DNA of 64,000 nt from CAVXZE01 sp964615365 (GCA_964615365.1 CAZTOU010000021.1:7683-71682); one strand, 5' to 3'; shown: positions 1 to 8,272, numbered from the stretch's first letter. The notes: generated by a model not told the origin, from the sequence alone. Program-made: numbers and translations.

Positions 1-2
1 AG

Positions 3-785
3 GGCGCGGCCTTCCTCGACCAGAGGGGCCATCCCTCGTTCGGGTGCTGCGCCAACGCCGTCTACCGGAAGGACGCGCCGAACGGCATGGGCGACTTCCT
101 GCCGGACATCTCCCACCGCTACCTGGCGGTGCGCTCGGGTATCGGCTGGTTCGGGTTCTCGGGCAACGTCATCACCAAGGACTACGGCGCCGCCGTCATC
201 CTCGGCACCGTCGTGACCACGGTCGAGATGGAGCCCACCGAGCCGCTTCCGCCCGATGACAAGTACTGCGACGACTGCAAGCTCTGCCTCGCCTCCTGCA
301 ACTCGGGCCTGATGGAGAAGAAGGAGCGAACGACCGTGGCCGTGGGCGGCGTCGACTTCAGCTACTCCAAGCGCAAGACATACCGCCGCTGCGACCTCGT
401 CTGCGGCGGCTTCACGGGGCTCTCGAAGAACGGGAAGTGGTCCACCTGGTCTCCGGGGCGTTTCGAGATTCCCGAGTCTGACGAAGAGTTCACGCCCGTG
501 CTGGCGGAGACCGTCATCGCATCGGCACCGCGGCCGTCGCTCCCGGGCGGATTCCACCACCCCGCCATGCCCGGCCGGCGCAAGATCAACTTCACCTGCG
601 GCAACTGCCAGCTTCTCTGCCATCCCGACAAGGAGGAGCGCAATCGGCGCTACAAGATGCTCACGGAGAGCGGTGTGGTGATCCAGAATGCCGACGGCTC
701 GCTGGAGGCCGTGGCGCCCAAGATCGCCGAGAAGTACGTCTCCGAGCTGCCGGACGAGCAGCGGGCGATGTACGAGAAGGTCTGA
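3..785 (+). CDS. QueG-like double 4Fe-4S reductase, 5' truncated
   Basis: The reading frame is already open at the window edge, so the N-terminus is missing; about 260 residues are visible. Two cysteine clusters can be seen: C-x2-C-x2-C-x3-C (CDDCKLCLASC, bases 267-299) and a second C-x2-C-x3-C (CGNCQLLC, bases 597-620) followed by HPD. This arrangement is that of the ferredoxin-like part of epoxyqueuosine reductase and reductive-dehalogenase relatives, which pass electrons through two 4Fe-4S clusters. The block GIGWFGFSGN upstream resembles the conserved GWxGK(N) stretch of the family. The true substrate cannot be told: the protein carries extra sequence between the clusters that QueG lacks. 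It ends 6 bases before the selenoprotein gene and is probably co-transcribed with it. Confidence 0.7.
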   Translation, partial: GAAFLDQRGHPSFGCCANAVYRKDAPNGMGDFLPDISHRYLAVRSGIGWFGFSGNVITKDYGAAVILGTVVTTVEMEPTEPLPPDDKYCDDCKLCLASCNSGLMEKKERTTVAVGGVDFSYSKRKTYRRCDLVCGGFTGLSKNGKWSTWSPGRFEIPESDEEFTPVLAETVIASAPRPSLPGGFHHPAMPGRRKINFTCGNCQLLCHPDKEERNRRYKMLTESGVVIQNADGSLEAVAPKIAEKYVSELPDEQRAMYEKV

Positions 786-791
786 ATCCAC

Positions 792-1544
792 ATGACAGAC
801 ACCTATCTGGGCTTCGCTTGTCTGGTGGTGGTCGCGATCTCCCTCGCCCTCTGGTTCCGGGCCCTGGGACGGCTGGCGATTCCGGAGAATCGCTCGATCT
901 ATGTCGCCGCCTGGGCGGTGGCAGCGGGACTAGGCGTGGCGGCCCTCCTGGGTGAGCCGGGCTGGCTCGGCGGCGTTCCGGCGGGTATCGGCACCTTCCT
1001 GTCGGTCTTCTTCCTCTTCACGGTGGCCGTCAGCCGCCAGAAGGTCGGCGACGAATCGATCCAGGTGGGGGACACGATTCCCCACTTCACCGCTACCGAT
1101 GAGAACGGAGAGATCTTCGACTCGCAGAACCTGGCCGGCCAACCGGTGCTGATCAAGTTCTTTCGCGGACACTGGTGACCCTACTGTGTCGCCGAGTTGC
1201 GGCGATGGGAAGAGCTCCGGCCCGAATTCGACGAGCGCGGTGTGAAGATCCTGACGATCAGCGCCGACACTCCCCGCGCGCTCGCCAAGGGACACGGAAA
1301 GCACGGAATCGGCGCCACCATGCTGTCGGACCGAGAGCTCGAGGTGACGGATCGCTTCGGTCTCCGCAACCGGGGCAGGCACTCGGGCCCGCCGCCGCCG
1401 CTGGGCGCCAGGGCCCTGCCCGTCCCCACCTCACTGCTGGTGGATGCGAACGGGAAGGTGCTCTGGATGGACCAGTCGGAGAACTACCAGCGGCGGTCCG
1501 ACCCCGATTACGTCCTGGGAGCGCTGCGCGCGCACCTTGGCTGA
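792..1544 (+). CDS. Membrane-anchored peroxiredoxin-like selenoprotein (UGA = Sec129)
   Basis: The frame runs from ATG 792 to TGA 1542-1544 with one internal TGA at 1176-1178. Read through, it gives a 250-residue protein: three hydrophobic segments (about residues 5-26, 35-54, 61-83), then a redoxin domain starting IQVGDTIPHF. The internal TGA lies in FFRGHW-U-PYC, exactly where AhpC/TSA-type proteins have the first cysteine of a C-P-x-C active site, giving U129-x2-C132. Sequence after the TGA continues the fold without a break (RRWEELRPEF, ILTISADTP, PTSLLVDANGKVLW). A hairpin of bSECIS type follows the TGA. Known: UxxC redoxins are established bacterial selenoprotein families. Inference: a thiol oxidoreductase or peroxidase with its redox domain tethered to the membrane. 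SelA/B/C/D lie outside the window. The alternative is a Cys-to-stop nonsense mutation. Confidence 0.85.
1187..1207 (+). promoter_or_regulatory. bSECIS-like hairpin after the Sec UGA
   Basis: Arms 1187-1194 and 1200-1207 pair over 8 bp (two of them G-U) around the five-base loop AGTTG at 1195-1199. The loop has G as its second base and begins 16 bases after the UGA. Known bacterial SECIS elements share these traits: a hairpin inside the coding region, a guanine in the first two loop positions and a UGA-to-loop distance of about 16 to 37 bases. It would recruit SelB with Sec-tRNA. Confidence 0.7.
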
Positions 1545-1916
1545 GCGCGAGCAGGATGCGCGGGTCGCCGAGATGGAACCACGGGTCGATCGGGAATGCG
1601 ATCGTCTTGGCCATCGCCGCGACCTTGAACTCGTGCGCGCCCTGGAACGCCGGGTTCGTGGAGATCTCGAGCGCGTCGCGCCGACTCCGGTAGCGCATGC
1701 CTGCGCCCGCGGTCCACTGCTCCATGCCATCGGCGTTCATGATGTCCATCGCGAAGCTCGCAGCCTTCCCGTAGAGCACCGAATGGCAGGCGCGCGAGAA
1801 GAGCGCGGGCGTCATGTACGCCATGTACTTCGCGAGCACCTCGCTGCTCGTCTCGCCGGGCCCGACGCGGGTGAGGGCGTGATGCGACCACTCGATCAGA
1901 TCGAGTGGCTCTCTCG
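1545..1916 (-). pseudogene. Fragment of a hypothetical membrane-associated protein
   Basis: Between the converging stops of the selenoprotein gene and the crotonase gene, the minus strand encodes about 120 residues of protein-like sequence (ACHSVLYGKAAS, MRYRSRRDALE, HEFKVAAMAKTIAFP, WFHLGDPR) with no start codon of its own and no stop before it runs antisense through the selenoprotein C-terminus. The text resembles the C-terminal part of a hypothetical family that ends in a membrane segment after the LGDPR block; that segment is lost here. I read it as a truncated remnant cut at both ends. The family name is unknown to me. Confidence 0.45.
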
Positions 1917-2798
1917 TCAGTCGACGTCTGGCGCGTCCCGGGCCGTGAGCTTCCACTGGGCCGGCCGCTTCTGGATGAATGACATCACGCCCTCAGCCGC
2001 GTCGGGCAGGCGTCCCAGGCGGGCCAGGCCACGCGCTTCCCGCACGGAGGCGAGGTAGGGATCGTCATGGCCGAGGTGCTCCCAGATCAACCGCTTGGTG
2101 AGCGCGACGCTAGCCGGAGCGCAGCGCTCGACGATGTAGCGCGCGATCTCCCGTGCGCGAGGCAGCACCTGCTCGCTTGGGAGCGCCTCGTTGGCGACAC
2201 CCAGCTCGGCCGCCTCGCGCCCCAGGAAGACGCGGCCCGTCAGGAGCAGATCCGAGGCCCGCGCGATGCCCACGAGCCTGGGCAGGATGTAGGTGCTCGC
2301 CAGCTCGGTCACCACGCCCCGCTGCACGAAGGCGAAGGAGAGCTTCGCGTCTTCGGCCACGATCCTCATGTCCCATTGCAGACAGAGGGTGAGGCCGACA
2401 CCGACCGCCGGGCCGTTGATGGCGGCAATGATGGGCTTCGGGATCTGCCAGGGCCGGATCTCCCTGGCCCGGGCCTCCTTCGGAAGAACCTCCTCCTCTT
2501 CCGTCGTGTCGGCGTTCGGCTCGCCGGCGCCGCGCTCGGCGCCCTTGAAGGTCGAATCGCCTCCACCGAGGTCGGCCCCTGCACAGAATGCCCGCCCCGC
2601 TCCGGTCACGATGATGACACGAACCGAATCGTCTTCGTCGAGTTCGCGGAAGCGCGTGATCAGCGCTGCGCCCATCTGCGGTGTGAAGGCGTTCAGCCGA
2701 TCCGGTCGATTGAGAGTCAGCTCGGCGACGCCGTCCCGAACGTCACAGAGCACGACCGAGTCGGATTCATCCTGTCGTTCCTGCTTCTGCCTCGTCAT
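1917..2798 (-). CDS. Enoyl-CoA hydratase/isomerase (crotonase) family
   Basis: A 293-residue crotonase-fold protein. The NRPDRLNAF block lies near residue 29, the first oxyanion-hole segment AFCAGADL near residue 70, the second GPAVGVGLTL near 130, and a glutamate in VVTELAST sits where hydratases carry a catalytic acid, followed by LPRLVG. It has a charged insertion (TTEEEEVLPKEA) around residue 98 that many relatives lack. Role: hydration or isomerisation of an enoyl-CoA during acid or ring degradation; the acyl group cannot be inferred. It is co-directional with the nitronate monooxygenase upstream, separated by 48 bases, so the two may form an operon. Confidence 0.88.
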   Translation of the reverse strand: MTRQKQERQDESDSVVLCDVRDGVAELTLNRPDRLNAFTPQMGAALITRFRELDEDDSVRVIIVTGAGRAFCAGADLGGGDSTFKGAERGAGEPNADTTEEEEVLPKEARAREIRPWQIPKPIIAAINGPAVGVGLTLCLQWDMRIVAEDAKLSFAFVQRGVVTELASTYILPRLVGIARASDLLLTGRVFLGREAAELGVANEALPSEQVLPRAREIARYIVERCAPASVALTKRLIWEHLGHDDPYLASVREARGLARLGRLPDAAEGVMSFIQKRPAQWKLTARDAPDVD

Positions 2799-2846
2799 GA
2801 CCAGCCTCCCAGGTCAGCACATCGAGCGCGATGCTCCGCTTCGCCG

Positions 2847-3968
2847 CTACTGATACGCGAGTACCTTCGACGGCGTGGTCTCGAGAATCTCCCTTGCCTC
2901 TCGCGTGATTCTCTGGATCAGCTCCTCGACCTTCGGCATGTCGCTCACCCTCTGGGCACATTCGCCGCCGGCGGTAAGCGCCCGGGACTCCTCGGGGTTC
3001 TCCTCGTAGGAGGCCTGGAAGCCTTCGTGCTCCTTCAGCAACAGCTCTCGATTGACGGTCGAGAAGTCGTCCGGCCGGCCCGTGTAGACCCCGGGAGAGT
3101 GCTGCGCGGTCATTTCCGCCACCTCCGTCGAGTACGCGGACTTGATGAATCTCGCGGGGCCAACCAGACCTCTGGCGACCTGCGTCCCCCGGTCTCCGGC
3201 ATTCAGGATCCTGTTCTTCCAGAACTCCCCGAAATCCGACTCCTGCGTGCACAGGAATCGAGTGCCCATCTGGATTCCGACCCCGCCCAGCACCAGAGCA
3301 GCAGCGAGAGTCTTGCCGTCACAGAATCCACCGGCTCCGACGACGGGCATCTCCGGAAAAGCCTCGGCGACGGCTGGAAGCAGAATCATCGAATGAACCG
3401 GCTCCCAGGCGGTGTGGAATCCACCTTCGTGCCCTGAGGCGACGATGCCGTCACAGCCCGCCTCGACCGCCTTCTGCGCACCCTTGACCGAGGGAACCAC
3501 GTGGAACCATGTGAGCCCCGACGGCTTGATCAACTCCGCGAAGCGAGCCGGGTTGCCCGCCGAGGTGACGATGACCTTGAGCCTCTCTCTCATCTCCGCG
3601 TCTTCTTCTCGGACCTCGATCGTCGCCCGGATCATCTGCTCGGCACCTCGCAGCAGCTCCGCCGACACCAGGACGTTCAGCCCGAAGACGCCCTTCGATT
3701 CTGCTGTCTGCTCGAGCGTATGCCGGAAGATGTTCTTCAAGGTCTCGGCTGCGGAGTCCACCTCCAGACCCGGCTCGAAGGTCTTTCGAAACTGCTCGTA
3801 GCCAGCGGCGCCGAGGTCCTTCGATTCGAGAGCGCTACCGCTGATGAGCCCGAGCGCACCCGCGTTGGCTACGGCGATGGCCAATCTGTTGGTGCCAAAC
3901 GGACCCATTCCTGCCTGAATGATGGGATGCTGAATCCCCAGTAGCTCACAGAGCTTCGTGGTGATCAT
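2847..3968 (-). CDS. Nitronate monooxygenase-like FMN enzyme
   Basis: A 373-residue TIM-barrel flavoprotein of the 2-nitropropane dioxygenase group. It opens with LLGIQHPIIQAGMG, the usual FMN-barrel start, and carries SGHEGGFHT (near residue 203) and AGGFCDGKTLAAAL followed by IQMGTRFL (230-260), the phosphate-binding half of the barrel. Compared with the second copy at 7173 it has about 75 extra residues, including a C-terminal helix-rich extension. Family members oxidise nitronates or, in CoA-linked relatives, reduce or isomerise enoyl thioesters; the crotonase neighbour makes a CoA substrate possible but this is inference. Confidence 0.85.
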   Translation of the reverse strand: MITTKLCELLGIQHPIIQAGMGPFGTNRLAIAVANAGALGLISGSALESKDLGAAGYEQFRKTFEPGLEVDSAAETLKNIFRHTLEQTAESKGVFGLNVLVSAELLRGAEQMIRATIEVREEDAEMRERLKVIVTSAGNPARFAELIKPSGLTWFHVVPSVKGAQKAVEAGCDGIVASGHEGGFHTAWEPVHSMILLPAVAEAFPEMPVVGAGGFCDGKTLAAALVLGGVGIQMGTRFLCTQESDFGEFWKNRILNAGDRGTQVARGLVGPARFIKSAYSTEVAEMTAQHSPGVYTGRPDDFSTVNRELLLKEHEGFQASYEENPEESRALTAGGECAQRVSDMPKVEELIQRITREAREILETTPSKVLAYQ

Positions 3969-4090
3969 CTAGATTGTCCCGCCACACTGCATAGCCAACG
4001 ATCCTTTCATTGCATGGAATCAACAGGCAACAGCCGACTTCCAACAATGAGGGGACTCTAACTGTCCGCGGTGAACCGGGCAAAACCTCC

Positions 4091-4757
4091 TCAGAGGCGC
4101 TGCTCGACGTCGATCGCATCGCTGCCGACCGGGAGGTGAATGGCGGTCCCGTCGCGGCCGACCGCGAAAGGGCCGTCGTAGACGGCGTCCACCCCCTCGA
4201 GAAACGCGTCCTCGAGTGGAGCGAGGGGGAGCGGGGGAACGATGTGGTAGTAGAGAAGGAATCCGACTCCGGCGTCGCGCGCCACCTCGGCCACGTCCAC
4301 TGGTGACGCATGGTAGGTGAGGATGTCCCGCGTGATCTTTGCGATGTTCTTCCGACCCGCCGCCTCTGCGCCCCGGGTCAATAGCTCTCCGTAGTCGAAG
4401 CGATAGCCGACCGCGGGATCGACTGGCGTGTGATCGACCCGGAAGGCCGTCACCTTCACACCACCCTCGTCGATGACGACTTCTCCCCGCCCCTCGGCGG
4501 GCGCAGGAAACGGGTGCGCCACCCCACCGGCTCCCGCGCCCCCCGATTGACCCAGCGCGCTTCGGGTCGGGTAGCGGCGAGCCCGCCCCGCATAGCACGA
4601 CGTGAAGCCCGTCGGGAAGCTCGCTCACCCAGTCGCTGCCGAGGTTCGTGGCCACGACCCGCTCCATCATGCGTAGCGCAATGGTCGTGCGAAAGAAGTA
4701 TGCGATCAGCAGCAGCGCGAGAAGAGCGCTGAAGAGCCCTAGCAGGGTGCGCTTCAT
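4091..4757 (-). pseudogene. Metallo-beta-lactamase-fold hydrolase, middle lost and frame broken
   Basis: The 5' end (from ATG 4757) encodes a signal or membrane segment (LLGLFSALLALLLIAYFF) and the first strand DGLHVVLCGAGSPLPDP, typical of ribonuclease-Z-like hydrolases. About 70 residues in, the frame stops making sense, while another frame (4091-4522) resumes with the C-terminal part of such an enzyme (VKVTAFRVDHTPV, ILTYHASPVDVAEVARDAG). The metal-binding H-x-H-x-D-H stretch between them is absent. The two halves add to about 210 residues instead of the family's 330 to 380, so an out-of-frame internal deletion is the simplest reading. Confidence 0.65.
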
Positions 4758-4898
4758 GGTGCCTCCGTCGAATCGAGCTCCGGCGGGTGCCGGTCCTGGG
4801 CTACGCCCCATAGCGATGGGAATACATCCTTGTGTGCTGTAGATCGATGGCGGAGGAGACCTCCACATCGATGACAATCAATAGTCACTCGAGTGCGA

Positions 4899-4924
4899 GT
4901 AGCCTTGATAGACTTCTAGGCTAC
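4899..4924. promoter_or_regulatory. Inverted repeat upstream of the methyltransferase
   Basis: Six-base arms gtagcc (4899-4904) and ggctac (4919-4924) with a 14-base spacer lie 34 bases before the methyltransferase start. It could be an operator; the arms are short and no regulator is adjacent. Confidence 0.25.
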
Positions 4925-4958
4925 CATCCTTCGGATTGTCGACTTGCTCAACCAAGAG

Positions 4959-5975
4959 ATGCATAGAATGAATTGGTACAGAATTAAGACCTCACTAGTT
5001 GGAATCAAGCGCTTGATGACCCTATCTGATGAAGACAAGCAAGGCTGCATCGACGCTTATCAGTTCTTTCAGCGCATGCAAAATGGTGAGGACACCAAGA
5101 CGGAAGACGAAACAAGAGCGGTCGCAGACTACTACAAAGTCTTGAACAATATGTTGTCGGTGTTCGATTTGGAAAAACTCTACATCCCGCCACAGCTAGA
5201 CGAATCTGAAGGTTTGTACGGCAATCAATTGTTATGCGAACAAGCTGTCTTCAAGGATCTGAATCTACAGGATCCCAAAGCATCTCACCTGCTAGATATG
5301 GGATGCGGAAGGGGAAGAATTGCCCACCACTTCGCTACCATGACTGGTGGTCAGGTATCCGGATACAACATTGATCCAAACCAAATTGAAAACGCGATCG
5401 ACTGGGCTGCTGAATGCGGAATGAGCGATCGACTCCATTTCGAAGTCGGCAATCATCACGAACCGCTTGAGTATGAGTCATGCATTTTCGACGGATGCTT
5501 CTCCATCCAGGCTGTTTGGCCCTTCTTCAAAGAGGAGGAGTTGGATGACCACGCGAAAGAGATGTATCGAGTCTTGAAGTCTGGGGCTAGATACGCGTGT
5601 TCGGAGTACTTGTTGTCACCTTACTTTGACTGGAATAACGAAGAGCATGTAGCCCTTCATAAGACTTATCTTCCAACACTGGCTGCCACCCATTCGATGT
5701 ATCCGGCAGATGTCTGTGCTGCTTTGGAAAGAGCGGGTTTCAAGGTTCTTGTTTCGGCACCTTCAAAAAGTGAAGCCTGGCCGATATGTGAGCAGAAACG
5801 CAATCTGATGCTACGAACACGAAGAGTGATTAGAGCTCTTGAAGCGATTCGTATCATGCCTCCCTGGGTCGAACAATCGCTTGAATTGCTTCAAACAGGT
5901 GGGCAGGCCTGGACGGATGCAGAGAAGGCAAAGATTGCAGATTTGAACTGGCGAATCGTAGCTGAGAAACGCTGA
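4959..5975 (+). CDS. Sterol C24-methyltransferase-like SAM methyltransferase
   Basis: About 338 residues. The SAM motif I reads LLDMGCGRGRIAHHFA (near 110), followed by VSGYNIDPNQIENA, the layout of SMT/Erg6 enzymes rather than of small-molecule MTases. Downstream, MYRVLKSGARYACSEYL and DWNNEEH parallel the Erg6 block that reads RVLKPGGxFxxYEW...DPNNxEH, and the C-terminus DVCAALERAGFKVL matches the SMT end. The aromatic region before motif I (YGNQLLCEQAVF) is weakly SMT-like. Codon use is strikingly AT-richer than all neighbours, suggesting recent transfer. Starts at TTG 4944, ATG 4959 or ATG 4968 are possible. It stands alone, with no sterol genes beside it. A different lipid or quinone acceptor cannot be excluded. 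Confidence 0.65.
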   Translation: MHRMNWYRIKTSLVGIKRLMTLSDEDKQGCIDAYQFFQRMQNGEDTKTEDETRAVADYYKVLNNMLSVFDLEKLYIPPQLDESEGLYGNQLLCEQAVFKDLNLQDPKASHLLDMGCGRGRIAHHFATMTGGQVSGYNIDPNQIENAIDWAAECGMSDRLHFEVGNHHEPLEYESCIFDGCFSIQAVWPFFKEEELDDHAKEMYRVLKSGARYACSEYLLSPYFDWNNEEHVALHKTYLPTLAATHSMYPADVCAALERAGFKVLVSAPSKSEAWPICEQKRNLMLRTRRVIRALEAIRIMPPWVEQSLELLQTGGQAWTDAEKAKIADLNWRIVAEKR

Positions 5976-6017
5976 CCAGCTGAAACTTGCCGGACGTTGC
6001 GGCGGGCCTTCCTCTTC

Positions 6018-7169
6018 CTACGCGCCCAGGACCTCGCGGTGGTTTGCGCGTTCCACTCGTCGCTGGGCTCGAATCTGAAGGAGGGGGCCGAGCCCGACCT
6101 CCTCCAGGAGCTCCTGCACCTTCTGGCGATCGCCGCCGGGCATCGCCGCGCAGGCGTCCTGCAGGCGCTGCAGCAGGAAGATCCTGTAGGGCTGGGCGAG
6201 GGCGTTGACGGTCGTTCCGCGCAGCTCGAAGCTGCACATGCCGACGCCCCGCTCGAGGACTGCACCTTCCTCCAGGTCCTTCTGCCCCTCCAGCCACTCG
6301 TCGATGAAGCGGGCAGCGGCTTGGGTCTCGGGGACGAGATCCTCGGCGGCATGCCGAAGGACCGCCTTCAATGTGTCGGGGATCTGGTCATTCGCGAATA
6401 GATCGTCGGACCCATCGAGAACCCCGCCCGGCTCGTCGGTCCTCGAGTTCATTCGCTCCGTCCAGCGCCAGACCCGATGAGCCCGCTGCTTCATCAGCCG
6501 CGACGGATGGGGATCGCGGGAGAGATGCGCGTAGAGCGGTGCGATCAGGCCGTAGTCCGCAAGGGAAGGGCGTCCGCCGAGCAGGTAGGGAGCCTCCATG
6601 AGGTGAGCCTGAAGCAGCTCCAGGAGTTCCAGATAGGAGGCCTCGATTGCTGGAATCGTCTCGGGCGAGACGCCGAACGCAGCGGCGGCGAGGCGCATCC
6701 GCTTCATGCCGTGCCGGGCCGCTTCACGCGCCTGCTCCGACGGCACTCCGCCGCCGAGGCCGTCGACGAAGTTCATCTCGATGAAGCCGTCGTTGATCTC
6801 GGGGAAATTCCAGCGGTAGTGCATGGCCGGACGCAGCAGGCCCTCGCTGCCGTACAGCTCGAGAACGTGGGCGACGGCGAGCTGACGGGGAGCGGTCGGG
6901 TAGGCGCTCCGCCGGGCCAGCCCCTTCCGCTCGAAGTGGTCGACGATCTCGGTGCTGTCCTGGATGATCTCCCCGTCCGGCGTCTCCAGCGTCGGGATGA
7001 TCCACCGGCCGATCTTCGGGACGATCTCCTCGAGGAAGCGCCGCGTTCCCGGCACGACCTCGGCGTAGTCGATGCCCTGCTTGACCAGGTAGCTGCGCGC
7101 CTTGCCGCTGTAGAGCGAGATGCGCATGGCGTACAGCGTGTAGGTCCCGGTCGTCTTCCTGTCGGACAC
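6018..7169 (-). CDS. Glutathione S-transferase family protein
   Basis: 383 residues: an N-terminal thioredoxin-like GST domain (about 10-90; LYSGKARSYLVKQGIDY, then WIIPTLETPDG and IQDSTEIVDHFE, which carry the cis-proline and the Ser that bind glutathione) and an all-helical C-terminal domain (PYLLGGRPSLADYGL near 215). The protein is longer than ordinary 200 to 230-residue GSTs; a further 120-residue tail of unknown role follows. It lies 3 bases after the nitronate monooxygenase gene on the same strand, so the pair is very likely co-transcribed. Role: glutathione conjugation or a related detoxification step; the substrate is unknown. Confidence 0.8.
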   Translation of the reverse strand: MSDRKTTGTYTLYAMRISLYSGKARSYLVKQGIDYAEVVPGTRRFLEEIVPKIGRWIIPTLETPDGEIIQDSTEIVDHFERKGLARRSAYPTAPRQLAVAHVLELYGSEGLLRPAMHYRWNFPEINDGFIEMNFVDGLGGGVPSEQAREAARHGMKRMRLAAAAFGVSPETIPAIEASYLELLELLQAHLMEAPYLLGGRPSLADYGLIAPLYAHLSRDPHPSRLMKQRAHRVWRWTERMNSRTDEPGGVLDGSDDLFANDQIPDTLKAVLRHAAEDLVPETQAAARFIDEWLEGQKDLEEGAVLERGVGMCSFELRGTTVNALAQPYRIFLLQRLQDACAAMPGGDRQKVQELLEEVGLGPLLQIRAQRRVERANHREVLGA

Positions 7170-7172
7170 CGC

Positions 7173-8066
7173 TCACCTCCCGCCGACCATCTCTTCGATG
7201 ATCTCTTTGACGCTCGAGACCTCGTCGATCAGCCCGATGACCTCACCGGCGGGGAGTGCCCCGGCGGAGAGATCGCCCTCGATCCAGGAAGCCTCGAATC
7301 CACCGCCCCCGAAGGCTTCCGCGGCGATCTCGCCCGTGGCCAGGACCTGCTCCACCAGGGGCGTGCGCAGGGCCCTGACCTGGAAGCGACCCATGTTCAG
7401 AAGCCCTGTGCCGGTCTCGGTCAGCTCGAGGATCGTCCGCTTGTAGTTCTCGTGGGCCACGCACTCGATCGACGCGATGAAACGCGTTCCGACCTGCACA
7501 CCCTCGGCTCCCAGGGCGAGCGCCGCCTGGTAGGCCCTGGAGTCGCCGATGCCGCCAGCGGCGATCACCGGGATGTCGACTGCGTCGACCGCGGCGGGAA
7601 CCAGCACCATCGTCGACGCACCCCGGTGACCCTGAATGCCTCCGGATTCGCTTCCCTCGGCGACGATCGCGTCCACGCCCAGCGCTGCCGCCTTGCGGGC
7701 CACGTCCACCGTGGGCACGACCGCCAGCGTCTTGATGCCGTTCTCCTGCAGCAGCGGGACCAGAGCCCGCGGCGAGCCGCCCGAAAGCGTGACGGCGGAG
7801 ACGCTCTCCTCCACCAGTATTCCGGCGATCTTCGCGGTGTTCGGATTCATCACCTGGAGATTGGCGCCGAAGGGTCGGTCCGTGAGCTTCCGGGTGGCAC
7901 GGATCTGGCTGCGTACCGTCTCCAGGTCGGGAGCGAAGGCGGTGGCCAGCAGGCCGAAGCCCCCGGCCTCCGACACCGCCGCGACCATCTCCGGATTCGA
8001 GATCACCCCCATGGCACCCTGGATGATCGGGTGCTCGCAGCCCAGTAGCTCCGTGACTCGTGACAT
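7173..8066 (-). CDS. Nitronate monooxygenase / FabK-like flavoprotein
   Basis: A compact 297-residue FMN TIM barrel: ELLGCEHPIIQGAMG at the N-terminus, FGANLQVM, VAEGSESGGIQGHRG and VIAAGGIGDSRAYQAALALGAEGVQVGTRF, the standard order in nitropropane dioxygenase and FabK proteins. Two ATG codons are adjacent (8069 and 8066); a GAGGAGG Shine-Dalgarno fits the second better. It is shorter than the relative at 2847-3968 and only distantly alike, so the two are separate paralogues rather than a duplication. Context with a GST and a metallo-beta-lactamase suggests oxidation or detoxification of small organics, which is inference. Confidence 0.87.
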   Translation of the reverse strand: MSRVTELLGCEHPIIQGAMGVISNPEMVAAVSEAGGFGLLATAFAPDLETVRSQIRATRKLTDRPFGANLQVMNPNTAKIAGILVEESVSAVTLSGGSPRALVPLLQENGIKTLAVVPTVDVARKAAALGVDAIVAEGSESGGIQGHRGASTMVLVPAAVDAVDIPVIAAGGIGDSRAYQAALALGAEGVQVGTRFIASIECVAHENYKRTILELTETGTGLLNMGRFQVRALRTPLVEQVLATGEIAAEAFGGGGFEASWIEGDLSAGALPAGEVIGLIDEVSSVKEIIEEMVGGR

Positions 8067-8214
8067 CATTCCCTCCTCATTCGTGCCGCGCTTCTCCGCT
8101 CGTCTGCGTTCCCAGGATCCAACTCTGGACGGTCGGTATCAAGAGGGGGACGAGCAGAAGAACCGCGCGTCCGGAGAGGCGCCAGGCTACGAGCCATCCC
8201 CATCCCAGTAGGGA

Positions 8215-8270
8215 GCGAGTTCGGGGCGCGCCCGCCAACGGCTGGTCTCGAGGGCGAGTTCGGGGCGCGC
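8215..8270. repeat. Pair of 17-bp direct repeats
   Basis: The 17-mer gcgagttcggggcgcgc occurs at 8215-8231 and again at 8254-8270, with 22 bases between. It lies in the decayed stretch just downstream of the FAA-hydrolase remnant and codes for nothing recognisable. Confidence 0.6.
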
Positions 8271-8272
8271 TG

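Noticed and set aside
792..1178. Reading 792-1178 as a finished 128-residue protein and 1197-1544 as a second gene
   Set aside because: The two halves are one redoxin fold joined at the active-site position, and no start signal precedes the second half.
2067..3437. A 456-codon plus-strand frame
   Set aside because: It is antisense to the crotonase and nitronate monooxygenase genes; no domain text.
6477..8048. A 523-codon plus-strand frame
   Set aside because: It is antisense to the GST and nitronate monooxygenase genes, which have clear cofactor motifs.
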